From: Hydrogenophaga sp.
GTDB taxonomy: Bacteria; Pseudomonadota; Gammaproteobacteria; Burkholderiales; Burkholderiaceae_C
Assembly: GCF_019264445.1 (NCBI RefSeq)
Contig: NZ_JAHVAB010000033.1
Location: forward strand, 1 to 64,000
Reading direction: 5' to 3'
Length of the DNA: 64,000 bases
Shown: positions 29,951 through 37,332 of the stretch, piece by piece
Layout of the letters: each line of letters opens with the position of its first letter
Position numbering within the stretch: position 1 is the stretch's first letter
Translations under genes and position numbers: made by a program
Notes under the pieces: generated by a model
What the model saw: the letters and a program-made list of their open reading frames with translations, nothing else
Told to the model about the DNA's origin: nothing
Databases searched by the model: none

Positions 29951-30555
29951 GGCTTCTTGAAGTCCACCGTGGGCGGCGTTGAAATGGCGGCTTCGTTGGC
30001 CACCTGGAAGTTGGGCTTGGCGGCGTAGCCGAAGACCATGGCGGTGAGGTTGGTGGGAAAGCTGCGCGCGAGCACGTTGTACTCCTGCACCGTCTGGATG
30101 TAGCGGTTGCGCGCCACCGTGATGCGGTTCTCGGTGCCTTCGAGCTGGACGCGCAGGTCGCTGAAGCCCTGGTTGGCCTTGAGGTTGGGGTACTGCTCCA
30201 CCACCACCATCAACCGGCTGAGCGCGCTGCCCAGTTCACCTTGTGCCGCCTGGAACTGCTGCATGGCCGCAGGATTGTTCAGCATCTCCGGCGTGACCTG
30301 GATGGAGGTGGCTTTGGCGCGCGCTTCGATCACGCGCGTGAGCGTCTCCTGCTCGAAGTTGGCTTCACCTTTGACGGTGGCCACGATGTTGGGAATAAGG
30401 TCGGCGCGGCGCTGGTACTGGTTGAGCACCTCCGACCACGCCGACTGGCTCTGCTCGTCAAGTCGCTGGAAGTCGTTGTAGCCGCAACCCGTGAGGCTGG
30501 CCGCCACCAGCAAGCCGGCGCACCAGGTGATCAGACGTTGAATGGATGTGTGCAT
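29947..30555 (-). CDS. lemA: LemA family lipoprotein
   Basis: A 202-residue LemA protein. It begins with a lipoprotein signal, LTGC with the modified cysteine at 24, followed by a helical domain with the family segments YQRRADLIPNIVATVKGEAN, VVVEQYPNLKANQGFSDL and QLEGTENRITVARNRY. LemA proteins form helical bundles at the membrane; the function is unclear. It heads a three-gene row with the two TPM genes. Confidence 0.92.
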   Translation of the reverse strand: MHTSIQRLITWCAGLLVAASLTGCGYNDFQRLDEQSQSAWSEVLNQYQRRADLIPNIVATVKGEANFEQETLTRVIEARAKATSIQVTPEMLNNPAAMQQFQAAQGELGSALSRLMVVVEQYPNLKANQGFSDLRVQLEGTENRITVARNRYIQTVQEYNVLARSFPTNLTAMVFGYAAKPNFQVANEAAISTPPTVDFKKP

Positions 30556-30709
30556 GGAACCTCCGTCGCCTCTGGGGCGTCAAGCTGGCCATCGGGATGA
30601 CGGCTTCTTTTATCAGCGGCACTATACCCCGGGGGGCTGTGACGGCCATGTGCCGGGAAAGGCAGGCAGACATGGGCGAGCGCCGCCCTGGAGCGGCAAA
30701 ATAGCCCGC

Positions 30710-31147
30710 ATGCGCAAACCCAAACAGCTCCCGGGGTCTCCGGACGACACTGAGGCCGCCTTCTACGAAGCCCTGCAGCAAGCCGACATCGAGCGTCTCA
30801 TGGCGTGCTGGGTGGATGAGGACGACATCGTGTGTGTGCATCCCGGCGGCCCGAGACTCGTCGGCCATGCGGCCGTGCGCGCCGCCTTTGAGGCGATGTT
30901 TGCCAACGGCAGCGTGCAGGCCCATCCGGAAAAAGTCAGTCGGCTCGACGCGGGTGGGTGCAGCGTGCACAGCGTGGTGGAGCGCGTGGCCGTGCTCAGC
31001 GACGACGGCATGCAGCACGCCTGGGTTGTCGCCACCAATGTGTATGCCAAGACCGCTCAAGGCTGGCGCATGGTGGCCCACCATGCCAGCCCGGGGTCGG
31101 GCGTGGAGCCCGCCGACGTCATGACGGCCAGACCGGTGTTGCATTGA
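30710..31147 (+). CDS. SnoaL/NTF2-like domain protein (DUF4440 type)
   Basis: A 145-residue protein with the cone-shaped NTF2-like fold pattern: a helical start (EAAFYEALQQADIERLMACW), then DEDDIVCVHPGGPRLVGHAA and strands ending GWRMVAHHASPGS. Members are small ligand-binding proteins or isomerases and many have no known substrate. Its stop overlaps the TTG start of the next gene, which suggests cotranslation. Confidence 0.78.
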   Translation: MRKPKQLPGSPDDTEAAFYEALQQADIERLMACWVDEDDIVCVHPGGPRLVGHAAVRAAFEAMFANGSVQAHPEKVSRLDAGGCSVHSVVERVAVLSDDGMQHAWVVATNVYAKTAQGWRMVAHHASPGSGVEPADVMTARPVLH

Positions 31148-32142
31148 ATCACCCCGACTTCGCCTACCGTGCCCCCTGGTGGCTACCGGGAGGCAACACG
31201 CAGACCGTGTGGGCGGCGCTGGCCAGTCGCCGCTATTTCGGCCCTGCGCCGCGTTGGCAGCGCACCCGCTGGGCGACACCCGATGGCGACTTCATCGACG
31301 TGGACCAGGCGCTGCATGCCAGCGCGCCCGACGCGCCTTTGTTGGTGATGTTCCATGGCCTGGAGGGTTCTTCGGCCAGCCAGTACGCCGTGGCATTTGC
31401 GGACTTTGCGGCCACGCAGGGCGTGGCGTACGCCGTGCCGCATTTCAGGGGTTGCTCGGGGGAGCTCAACCACGCACCGCGCGCATACCACTCGGGCGAC
31501 TTCGAGGAGGTCGACTGGATACTGAAGCGCTTCGCCGACGAGAACCCCCGGCGCCCGTTGCTGGCGGTGGGCGTGTCGCTGGGAGGCAATGCGCTGATGC
31601 GCTGGGCCGGGGAAATGGGCCAGGCCGCTGCCGGGCGTGTGCGCGCCATTGCATCGGTGTGTTCGCCGCTGGATCTGGCCGCCGGCGGGCATGCCATCGG
31701 GCGGGGATTCAACCGGCTGGTCTACACGCGCATGTTCATGCGCTCCATGGTGCCCAAGGCGCTCAAGAAACTGGAGCAACACCCGGGGCTGTTTGACGAG
31801 CGCGCCTTGCGGGCCGCACGCGACCTCTACGAGTTCGACAACCTGTTCACCGCGCCTCTGCACGGCTTTCGCGACACCGCCGACTACTGGTCTCGCGCTT
31901 CCGCCAAGCCGGTGTTGCGCGACATCCGCGTGCCCGCGCTGGCGCTCAATGCCCGCAACGACCCCTTTGTGCCCGCGGCCTCCTTGCCCACCACACAAGA
32001 TGCAGGCTCGTACGTGACGCTCTGGCAACCGAGGCAAGGCGGCCACGTCGGCTTTCCCGCGTCGCACGGACCCTTGGGCATCCCGGGCCACGTGCGAGCC
32101 ATGCCCGAAGCCGTGGGACACTGGCTGCTCGCCCAACGCTGA
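31144..32142 (+). CDS. YheT-type alpha/beta hydrolase
   Basis: A 332-residue hydrolase of the YheT/EMB8 family. It starts with RAPWWLPGGNTQTVWAAL, which is the typical family opening, and has MFHGLEGSS as oxyanion region, the nucleophile in GVSLGGNALMRW, aspartate in ALNARNDPFVP and histidine in GGHVGFP. The start is a TTG at 31144 that overlaps the preceding TGA; no ATG or GTG would give the complete N-terminus. The substrate is probably an ester, otherwise unknown. Confidence 0.88.
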   Translation: MNHPDFAYRAPWWLPGGNTQTVWAALASRRYFGPAPRWQRTRWATPDGDFIDVDQALHASAPDAPLLVMFHGLEGSSASQYAVAFADFAATQGVAYAVPHFRGCSGELNHAPRAYHSGDFEEVDWILKRFADENPRRPLLAVGVSLGGNALMRWAGEMGQAAAGRVRAIASVCSPLDLAAGGHAIGRGFNRLVYTRMFMRSMVPKALKKLEQHPGLFDERALRAARDLYEFDNLFTAPLHGFRDTADYWSRASAKPVLRDIRVPALALNARNDPFVPAASLPTTQDAGSYVTLWQPRQGGHVGFPASHGPLGIPGHVRAMPEAVGHWLLAQR

Positions 32143-32153
32143 GGTTTTCCGAC

Positions 32154-32669
32154 ATGGACGATATCGTCAGGGCCGCGATGGCCAAGTGGCCCAATGTGCC
32201 GGACTGTTTTGGCTGGCTCGGGCTGGACGCGCGCGGCAACTGGTACATGCGCGACGACCGCACACAAGCCCGGGGACCGTTCCCTGACAGCAAGGGTTCG
32301 CTGCTGCAGCACGACAAGCTCATCGAGTTCATTCACCGCAACTACGCGGCCGATGAGCACGGGCGCTGGTTCTTTCAAAATGGGCCGCAGCGCGTGTTCG
32401 TCGAGCTCGAAGCCACGCCCTGGGTCTGGCGCCTGCAGCCCGATGGCCGGGTGTTGTCGCACACCGGGCTGGAGGCCCACATGCAAGACAGCCTGCTGGA
32501 CGAATCCGGCAGGCTGTACCTGGTGACCGATCTTGGCCTGGGTTTGGTGCATACCGCTGACATGGCAGCCGCAGCCGAGAGGGTGGAGGCGGGCGACTGG
32601 CGACCCGCCGTGATGCCTCACGATCAGATGCCGGCGCACTTTGGGTTCATGCGCCGGCCCCAGGCTTAG
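32154..32669 (+). CDS. Conserved hypothetical protein (DUF2946-like)
   Basis: A 171-residue soluble protein with the notable N-terminus AMAKWPNVPDCFGWLGLDAR and GNWYMRDDRTQARGPF. I recall it as a conserved family of Burkholderiales annotated DUF2946, but the family number is uncertain. It contains no membrane segment or catalytic motif I can identify. It lies 11 bases after the YheT gene and is probably cotranscribed with it. Confidence 0.68.
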   Translation: MDDIVRAAMAKWPNVPDCFGWLGLDARGNWYMRDDRTQARGPFPDSKGSLLQHDKLIEFIHRNYAADEHGRWFFQNGPQRVFVELEATPWVWRLQPDGRVLSHTGLEAHMQDSLLDESGRLYLVTDLGLGLVHTADMAAAAERVEAGDWRPAVMPHDQMPAHFGFMRRPQA

Positions 32670-32672
32670 CCG

Positions 32673-33275
32673 TCAGAGTTTGGCGTGTTGCAGGGCAACG
32701 CGCGGATCCTGCGCGGGGTCGTAGCTCGTCTGGTGCAGGACGGCCTTGAGGGGGTCGCCGTTGACGCGCGCCGCAAACTCGGCGACATACAACCGCACCG
32801 CCTTGGCGGCGTGCGGCACGACCGCTGGAACCGCCTGAATGGCCCAGATGTTGGAGTGCGCGAAGAATCCGACGCCGCGCCGCGCCGGCGAGTGATGGCC
32901 CTTCTGGTCGAGGATCTCGTAGGTATCGTCGTCCGCCAGAAAAATGCTGCCCTCTCGCTTCTGCAGGCCGCTTGCCATGGTGAGGTCGTAGTTGGTGTAG
33001 CCGCCGCTCTTCAGCTGGTTCTGCGTCAGAGGCGAGATGTCCTGCGTGATGTTGGCGGACAAGCCGGTGGTGACTGCCATGAACGGATGGCTCTTGGTTT
33101 TCACCGTGCGGTCGTAGTCAATGTATTTCCAGGTGACGCTCTTGACGTTCGCGCCTTCCTTGACAACCGTGGGGTTTGGCGTCTTGTCGGTGCTGGTCGG
33201 TGGTGCAACCCGGTGCAGATTGAGCACACCCGCCTTGTGCAGGGCCACGATGGTCAGCGCCGAGCGCTTCGTCAC
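32673..33275 (-). CDS. Hypothetical protein, possible remnant at a deletion junction
   Basis: A 200-residue open frame I do not recognise. The start would be the GTG at 33275, overlapping the stop of the truncated ATPase gene (GTGA). The protein has a segment VKSVTWKYIDYDRTVKTKSH and a C-terminal helical part (AAKAVRLYVAEFAARVNGDP). It lacks a signal peptide. Because it abuts the broken livG fragment exactly, it may be the C-terminal part of an otherwise deleted protein. Whether it is expressed is doubtful. Confidence 0.5.
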   Translation of the reverse strand: MTKRSALTIVALHKAGVLNLHRVAPPTSTDKTPNPTVVKEGANVKSVTWKYIDYDRTVKTKSHPFMAVTTGLSANITQDISPLTQNQLKSGGYTNYDLTMASGLQKREGSIFLADDDTYEILDQKGHHSPARRGVGFFAHSNIWAIQAVPAVVPHAAKAVRLYVAEFAARVNGDPLKAVLHQTSYDPAQDPRVALQHAKL

Positions 33276-33538
33276 GGCTGAGGAATCTGGAAGGTTCTTC
33301 CGATCCCTGCATGGCAGCGTTGCTCGGCGCGCTGGTGGGTGACGTCACGTCCGGACAACGCGATGCGACCCGCGCTGCACGAGAGATGACCCGCGACCAA
33401 GCCAAACAGCGTGGTCTTGCCCGCTCCGTTTGGCCCGATAACGCCCACGAACTCGCCCTCCTGGACGGCGAGATCGAGGTCCCGTATGACGGTCATCTTC
33501 CCGTAGCTCTTGCAGAGCCCTGATAGTTCAAGCAGCAC
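33272..33538 (-). pseudogene. Truncated ABC transporter ATPase (LivG-like), N-terminal part only
   Basis: Eighty-eight codons match the start of a branched-chain amino-acid type ATPase: LLELSGLCKSYGKMTVIRDL, the Walker A GPNGAGKTTLFGLVAGHL and GIGRTFQIPQP. Normal proteins continue for another 150 residues with the signature motif and Walker B, but here a stop follows directly. The Q-loop is just reached, so the product cannot hydrolyse ATP. It sits 15 bases after the substrate-binding protein gene. The rest of the transporter is missing from this locus. Confidence 0.82.
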
Positions 33539-33552
33539 AGCGCTTCCCGCCT

Positions 33553-34845
33553 TCAGGACTTCAGCAGTTCGAACTTGCGTTGCACCGAGACTTCGGGTGC
33601 CGTTCGGTTGTGCGTGATGAAGATGTCGAGTTTGTTGTTTCCGGTGCGCCACTGCCCGCCCACCACACGCATCTTCGACACGTTCTTGATGCCGCTGCCG
33701 GCAAAGTCAAGCCGTCCGATCACGGTGTCGAGCTTCATGACCCGCAGGGCGTCAGCGACCTTGGCAGGATTCTTCGGATCACCGCTGTTCTTGAGTGCCT
33801 GGATGCCTGCTTCAAACAACGCATGGACAACGCCCAGTGGCTGGGTCCACTCTCGCTTGGAAGCGGCTTGATAGGTCTCTGCCAGTTGTCTTGAGGTCTG
33901 GCCGGTCAGGCTGGATCGGAACGGATAGTTCGGCGTCCACCAGATTTCGGTCGACATCCCGTCCGCGCGATCACCCAGTGCGGCCACGCCGCCCGGGAAC
34001 AGCAGTGCTTTCGCCACGGTGGCCACCTTCGGCTTGAAGCCCATCTGGGCAGATTGGCGAACGAACGTTGCCCATTCCGGCGGATTGAAGAGACCGGTGA
34101 CGATTTCCACGCCCTCGCGCTTGAAGGCCTGAATGTGGGTCGAGAAGTCGTCGGCACCGATCGGGAAGCGCCCCACTTCGACCAGCTGGAAGCCTGCGGC
34201 GCTGAACTGGGGTGGCAGGCCCAGCTTCGCATCGCCGAAGGCGTTGCCGGGTACGTCGTTGCTCCAGACCATGCCCACCTTCTTGTTGATGGGGAGGCCG
34301 TTCCAGATGTCGAGATACACCTTGCCGATGTCCTCGATACCCCAGAAGAAGTGGAAGGCGCTCTTGAACCCCTTGGATGGATCGCTCTTCAGCGGGAACA
34401 TCCAGGCCTGCCAGGGAGTCATCGTCGAAATGCTGGGCACCCCGTTGAGCTCGCATTGCTGTGACACGCCCACCACCGTGAGCGCACCCTGGGAGAGCAT
34501 GAGGTCGACGCCCGACTTGTTGATCAGTTCGCCGGCGAGGTTGGAGGCGCGATCTTCTTTGGTCTGGTCGTCGCGCGCCAGGATTTCCACCTTGTACGTC
34601 TTGCCGCCGATGGTCAGGCCGTCGGCCAGCGACTTTCGAACCTGGTCGAGAATGAACTCGTCTGCTTCGGCAAAGGGTGCGAACGGACCCGTGCGGGGGC
34701 TGATGTAGCCGATGCGGATGGTGTCGTCCGCAGCGAAGACCGACGGGGCACTCAGCGCGCCCAGAGCAGCCGCAGAATGCTGGAGAAAGCGTCGCCGTTG
34801 TACGGGGGCGGCGCCAGGCAGTTGGGGAGCGTCGAAGGTGTCCAT
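33553..34845 (-). CDS. ABC transporter substrate-binding protein, branched-chain amino acid type
   Basis: A 430-residue periplasmic binding protein of the LivJ/LivK class (Peripla_BP_6). It has a twin-arginine style leader (PVQRRRFLQHSAAALGALSA), then TIRIGYISPRTGPFAPFAEA, KVEILARDDQTKEDRASNLA and PSISTMTPWQAWMFPL. The ligand could be an amino acid, amide or aromatic acid. The start at 34845 excludes a short upstream extension. It is followed by only a broken ATPase gene, so a working transporter would have to use components encoded elsewhere. The divergent AraC gene probably regulates it. Confidence 0.9.
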   Translation of the reverse strand: MDTFDAPQLPGAAPVQRRRFLQHSAAALGALSAPSVFAADDTIRIGYISPRTGPFAPFAEADEFILDQVRKSLADGLTIGGKTYKVEILARDDQTKEDRASNLAGELINKSGVDLMLSQGALTVVGVSQQCELNGVPSISTMTPWQAWMFPLKSDPSKGFKSAFHFFWGIEDIGKVYLDIWNGLPINKKVGMVWSNDVPGNAFGDAKLGLPPQFSAAGFQLVEVGRFPIGADDFSTHIQAFKREGVEIVTGLFNPPEWATFVRQSAQMGFKPKVATVAKALLFPGGVAALGDRADGMSTEIWWTPNYPFRSSLTGQTSRQLAETYQAASKREWTQPLGVVHALFEAGIQALKNSGDPKNPAKVADALRVMKLDTVIGRLDFAGSGIKNVSKMRVVGGQWRTGNNKLDIFITHNRTAPEVSVQRKFELLKS

Positions 34846-34948
34846 TTCGGTTCCTTTGTCAATGGCTGTTGAGACACAGGAATCGTAAAAACACACTTAC
34901 AAATCATCTTGTTTGCAACTGGCATCGCTCTTGATTGGCGCCGGCACA

Positions 34949-34962
34949 CTGTTCTGGAACAG
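34949..34962. promoter_or_regulatory. Dyad CTGTTC-TG-GAACAG between divergent genes
   Basis: A perfect inverted repeat with six-base arms and a two-base centre, between the binding-protein gene (minus) and the araC-type gene (plus). The position suggests a regulator site. It is not a standard LexA box, because the arms are two bases too close. Confidence 0.35.
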
Positions 34963-35011
34963 GCTTGGAAATATTCTTGAGCCGGCATTCGGGTTGGCAA
35001 AACGTCGGATT

Positions 35012-35025
35012 TAGGGTAAACCCTA
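35012..35025. promoter_or_regulatory. Dyad TAGGGT-AA-ACCCTA upstream of the AraC-type gene
   Basis: A perfect inverted repeat with six-base arms and a two-base centre, ending 20 bases before the ATG at 35046. It may be an operator for autoregulation or for the divergent binding-protein gene. Confidence 0.4.
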
Positions 35026-35045
35026 GCCGCCCCTGTGAGGTGCCC

Positions 35046-36095
35046 ATGTACCGTTGTTGCCTCTGCGTCAATCCGGCTACTTGTATGGAACCGATCGCCA
35101 CATCTCCCGGTGTAGTTACGTCGTCAATGGGCGCTGCGAGCTCGTTGAGTACAACCACGGTGCCGCAGTCGGAGCGAACGGCCTATTGGCTGGACATGAT
35201 TTGTGCGATGTACGTGCACCTGGACTGCGACGGCCCTGATGAGCAGGAGCTGTTCGGCGACATTTCCTTCAACCGGCTGGGCTCGCTGGACCTGACGCAA
35301 CTCCGATCCAATGCCCAACGCATCCGTCGAACGGAGGCGAAGATCCGGCAAGGTGGGGAAGACTGTTTACTGATCCAGATTCAGCGCGAGGGCCGATGTC
35401 TGGTGCGACAGGACGGTCGGCAGGCGGTGGTCAGCCCTGGAGACTTTGTGCTGTATGACAGCAGCCGGCCCTACGAACTGAACTTCCAGGATCGGCATCA
35501 CGATGTCTTCGTCATGCGTTTGGCCCGAGCGCAGTTCAAGGTCCATATCAGCAACCTTGAAGAACTGACGGCAATGACTGTGAGCAGCCAGGACGCCGCA
35601 GGGCATTTGTTGCTTTCCATGGTGGAGACCCTGCGCCGCGACATCGCGAAACTGCAGCCGTCTTCTGCGCTGGGTGTTTCTGAAGCCATTACCAGCATCG
35701 TGGCCGCCGGATTGAGGGGCTTGCCAGGGGCCAATGTCCGCAAGCTGTCGAACTTGCACGCCTATCACCTCGCGCGCATCCGGGCGTACGTGAGGGATCA
35801 TCTGCGGGACCCCGAGTTGTCTGTGCAGTCGATTGCCTTGGCGCTTCAGATTTCCTCGGATCATCTGTCGCGCGTCTTTCGGTCTGAACCCATACCCCTG
35901 TCTCGCTGGATCTGGAAGATGCGCCTTGACGCCATTCGACGCGATCTTGCAAATCCTCGCCTCCGCGAACAAAGCGTCTCAGACATCGCGTTCTCGTGGG
36001 GATTCAACAATGCGGCGCACTTCAGCCGCAGCTTCCGCGACGAGTACCAGATGACGCCGAGAGAATGGCGCGAGGTCTCCATGCGCATGGCCTGA
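35046..36095 (+). CDS. AraC family regulator with AraC_binding_2-like sensor domain
   Basis: A 349-residue regulator. The N-terminal half matches the ligand domain seen in FeaR/NphR-like activators (LVRQDGRQAVVSPGDFVLYD, SSRPYELNF, FVMRLARAQF). The C-terminal 100 residues hold two helix-turn-helix motifs (SVQSIALALQISSDHLSRVF and SVSDIAFSWGFNNAAHFSRS) and end TPREWREVS. Two ATGs are possible (35046, 35085); the first is used. It is divergent from the substrate-binding protein gene, its likely target. Confidence 0.88.
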   Translation: MYRCCLCVNPATCMEPIATSPGVVTSSMGAASSLSTTTVPQSERTAYWLDMICAMYVHLDCDGPDEQELFGDISFNRLGSLDLTQLRSNAQRIRRTEAKIRQGGEDCLLIQIQREGRCLVRQDGRQAVVSPGDFVLYDSSRPYELNFQDRHHDVFVMRLARAQFKVHISNLEELTAMTVSSQDAAGHLLLSMVETLRRDIAKLQPSSALGVSEAITSIVAAGLRGLPGANVRKLSNLHAYHLARIRAYVRDHLRDPELSVQSIALALQISSDHLSRVFRSEPIPLSRWIWKMRLDAIRRDLANPRLREQSVSDIAFSWGFNNAAHFSRSFRDEYQMTPREWREVSMRMA

Positions 36096-36117
36096 ACGGC
36101 CTCCACACCTCGCAGCA

Positions 36118-36155
36118 CCCAACAAAAAGCCGGCTCATGCCGGCATTTTGTTGGG
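36118..36155. terminator. Bidirectional terminator between converging genes
   Basis: CCCAACAAAA at 36118-36127 and GCCGGC at 36129-36134 pair with GCCGGC at 36139-36144 and TTTTGTTGGG at 36146-36155. The stem lies between the AraC gene and the convergent cytochrome gene and has A and T runs for both directions. Confidence 0.85.
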
Positions 36156-36179
36156 TGGAGAAGGTGGCGTAAAGGTGGC

Positions 36180-37034
36180 TTACTTCGCCGCGCTCACCAT
36201 GTACTGCACAGCCGCCTTGATCTCGGCGTCGGAGGCTGCCGACCCACCCTTGGGCGGCATGGCGCCCTTGCCCTTGATCACCGACGCGGTCAGTGCGTCA
36301 ACACCGGCGGCCACGCGGGGTGCCCAGGCCGCCTTGTCACCGAACTTCGGCGCACCGGCGACGCCGGCCACGTGGCACGCAGCGCACGCCATCTTGTAGA
36401 GGCTTTCACCTGCGCCTGCAGCCACAGTGGCGGCGGCGGGAGCGGGTGCTGGAGCCGCAGCCTGCGCGGGGGCTGCGGCCACCGGTGCAGCAGCAGGCGC
36501 AGCTGCGGCCGGTGCGGGGGCAGCGGCAGGAGCCTCGGCAGCTGGTGCCTGGGGCTCCGGGAATTTTCCACCGGCGGCATTGGCCAGATGCACAACGGCA
36601 CGGCCGATCTCGGCGTCGCGGTACGCGCCACCACCTTGTGCACCCATGGCGCCCTTGCCTTTGAGCGCCGAGGTCAACAGGGCTTCGTAGCCGGTGGCAA
36701 TGCGTGCACTCCAGGCGCCTGCATCACCGAACTTCGGCGCACCTGCAAGGCCGGCGGCATGGCAGGCTGCGCACTGCGCTGCATAAACCGATTCACCCGA
36801 GGCCAGCGGGCGGTTGGCGTCGCGCAGCTCCACGGTACCGACGCGCTGGATGCGCATGGCAGTGGCCTGTTCCACGTCCACGGCACCCGCCGCAGGCTTG
36901 TTGCCCGACACCACCACGTACACCAGACCGATGATGATGAAAATGGGCGCGACAAACGCAAAGAAAGACGTCCACAGCAGCTGGGATGGCGTCTTGATGG
37001 GGCCGGTGTGGGTGTCGTGCGCGTTGTCGCTCAT
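36180..37034 (-). CDS. Di-haem cytochrome c5-type protein, membrane anchored
   Basis: A 284-residue protein with one N-terminal membrane anchor (QLLWTSFFAFVAPIFIIIGL) and two cytochrome c domains, each with CAACH (in YAAQCAACHAAGLAGAPKFG and YKMACAACHVAGVAGAPKFG). A linker of about 60 residues made almost only of Ala and Pro separates them. The two domains are close copies and probably arose by duplication. Such proteins shuttle electrons in the periplasm towards terminal oxidases. It lies directly before the tRNA that carries the island. Confidence 0.92.
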   Translation of the reverse strand: MSDNAHDTHTGPIKTPSQLLWTSFFAFVAPIFIIIGLVYVVVSGNKPAAGAVDVEQATAMRIQRVGTVELRDANRPLASGESVYAAQCAACHAAGLAGAPKFGDAGAWSARIATGYEALLTSALKGKGAMGAQGGGAYRDAEIGRAVVHLANAAGGKFPEPQAPAAEAPAAAPAPAAAAPAAAPVAAAPAQAAAPAPAPAAATVAAGAGESLYKMACAACHVAGVAGAPKFGDKAAWAPRVAAGVDALTASVIKGKGAMPPKGGSAASDAEIKAAVQYMVSAAK

Positions 37035-37176
37035 GGTGTCCTCGAGGGTGGCGAATCGGAGCCGGGGAAAGTGTGGGGCGAGACTGCCCGCGTGCGGGCA
37101 AATAGCCGCGAATTATAGCCAAGCGCCCCCGTGCAAACCCGATGCCCAAGCCCCCGCTGCTAGAATCGCGGCCGTT

Positions 37177-37252
37177 GCGGCTGTAGCTCAGTGGATAGAG
37201 TATTGGCCTCCGAAGCCAAGGGTCGTGGGTTCGATCCCCGCCAGCCGCACCA
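37177..37252 (+). tRNA. tRNA-Arg (anticodon CCG)
   Basis: A 76-base cloverleaf including CCA. Acceptor arms GCGGCTG (37177-37183) and CAGCCGC (37242-37248) pair fully, the anticodon stem TTGGC/GCCAA encloses the loop CTCCGAA with anticodon CCG, and the T loop is TTCGATC. It reads CGG codons. Its 3' end is the integration site of the island, and integration keeps the gene whole. TAGAAT at 37161-37166 is a possible -10 box. Confidence 0.97.
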
Positions 37253-37274
37253 AGTCTCAACAAGTCCTTGATCC
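37234..37274 (+). repeat. attL: left attachment site of the island
   Basis: Forty-one bases from the tRNA T loop through CCA and 22 bases beyond are repeated without mismatch at 47828-47868. This left copy is inside the functional tRNA-Arg gene and 59 bases before the integrase start. Confidence 0.93.
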
Positions 37275-37332
37275 AGCAGGACTTTCCCGGCTAGAACGCC
37301 CCTGCAGCACCACCCTAGAGCAAAGGGCGTGT

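Noticed and set aside
34949-34962. LexA box (SOS operator)
   Set aside because: The arms fit CTGT...ACAG, but the total length is 14 rather than 16 bases, and the neighbouring genes are not SOS genes.
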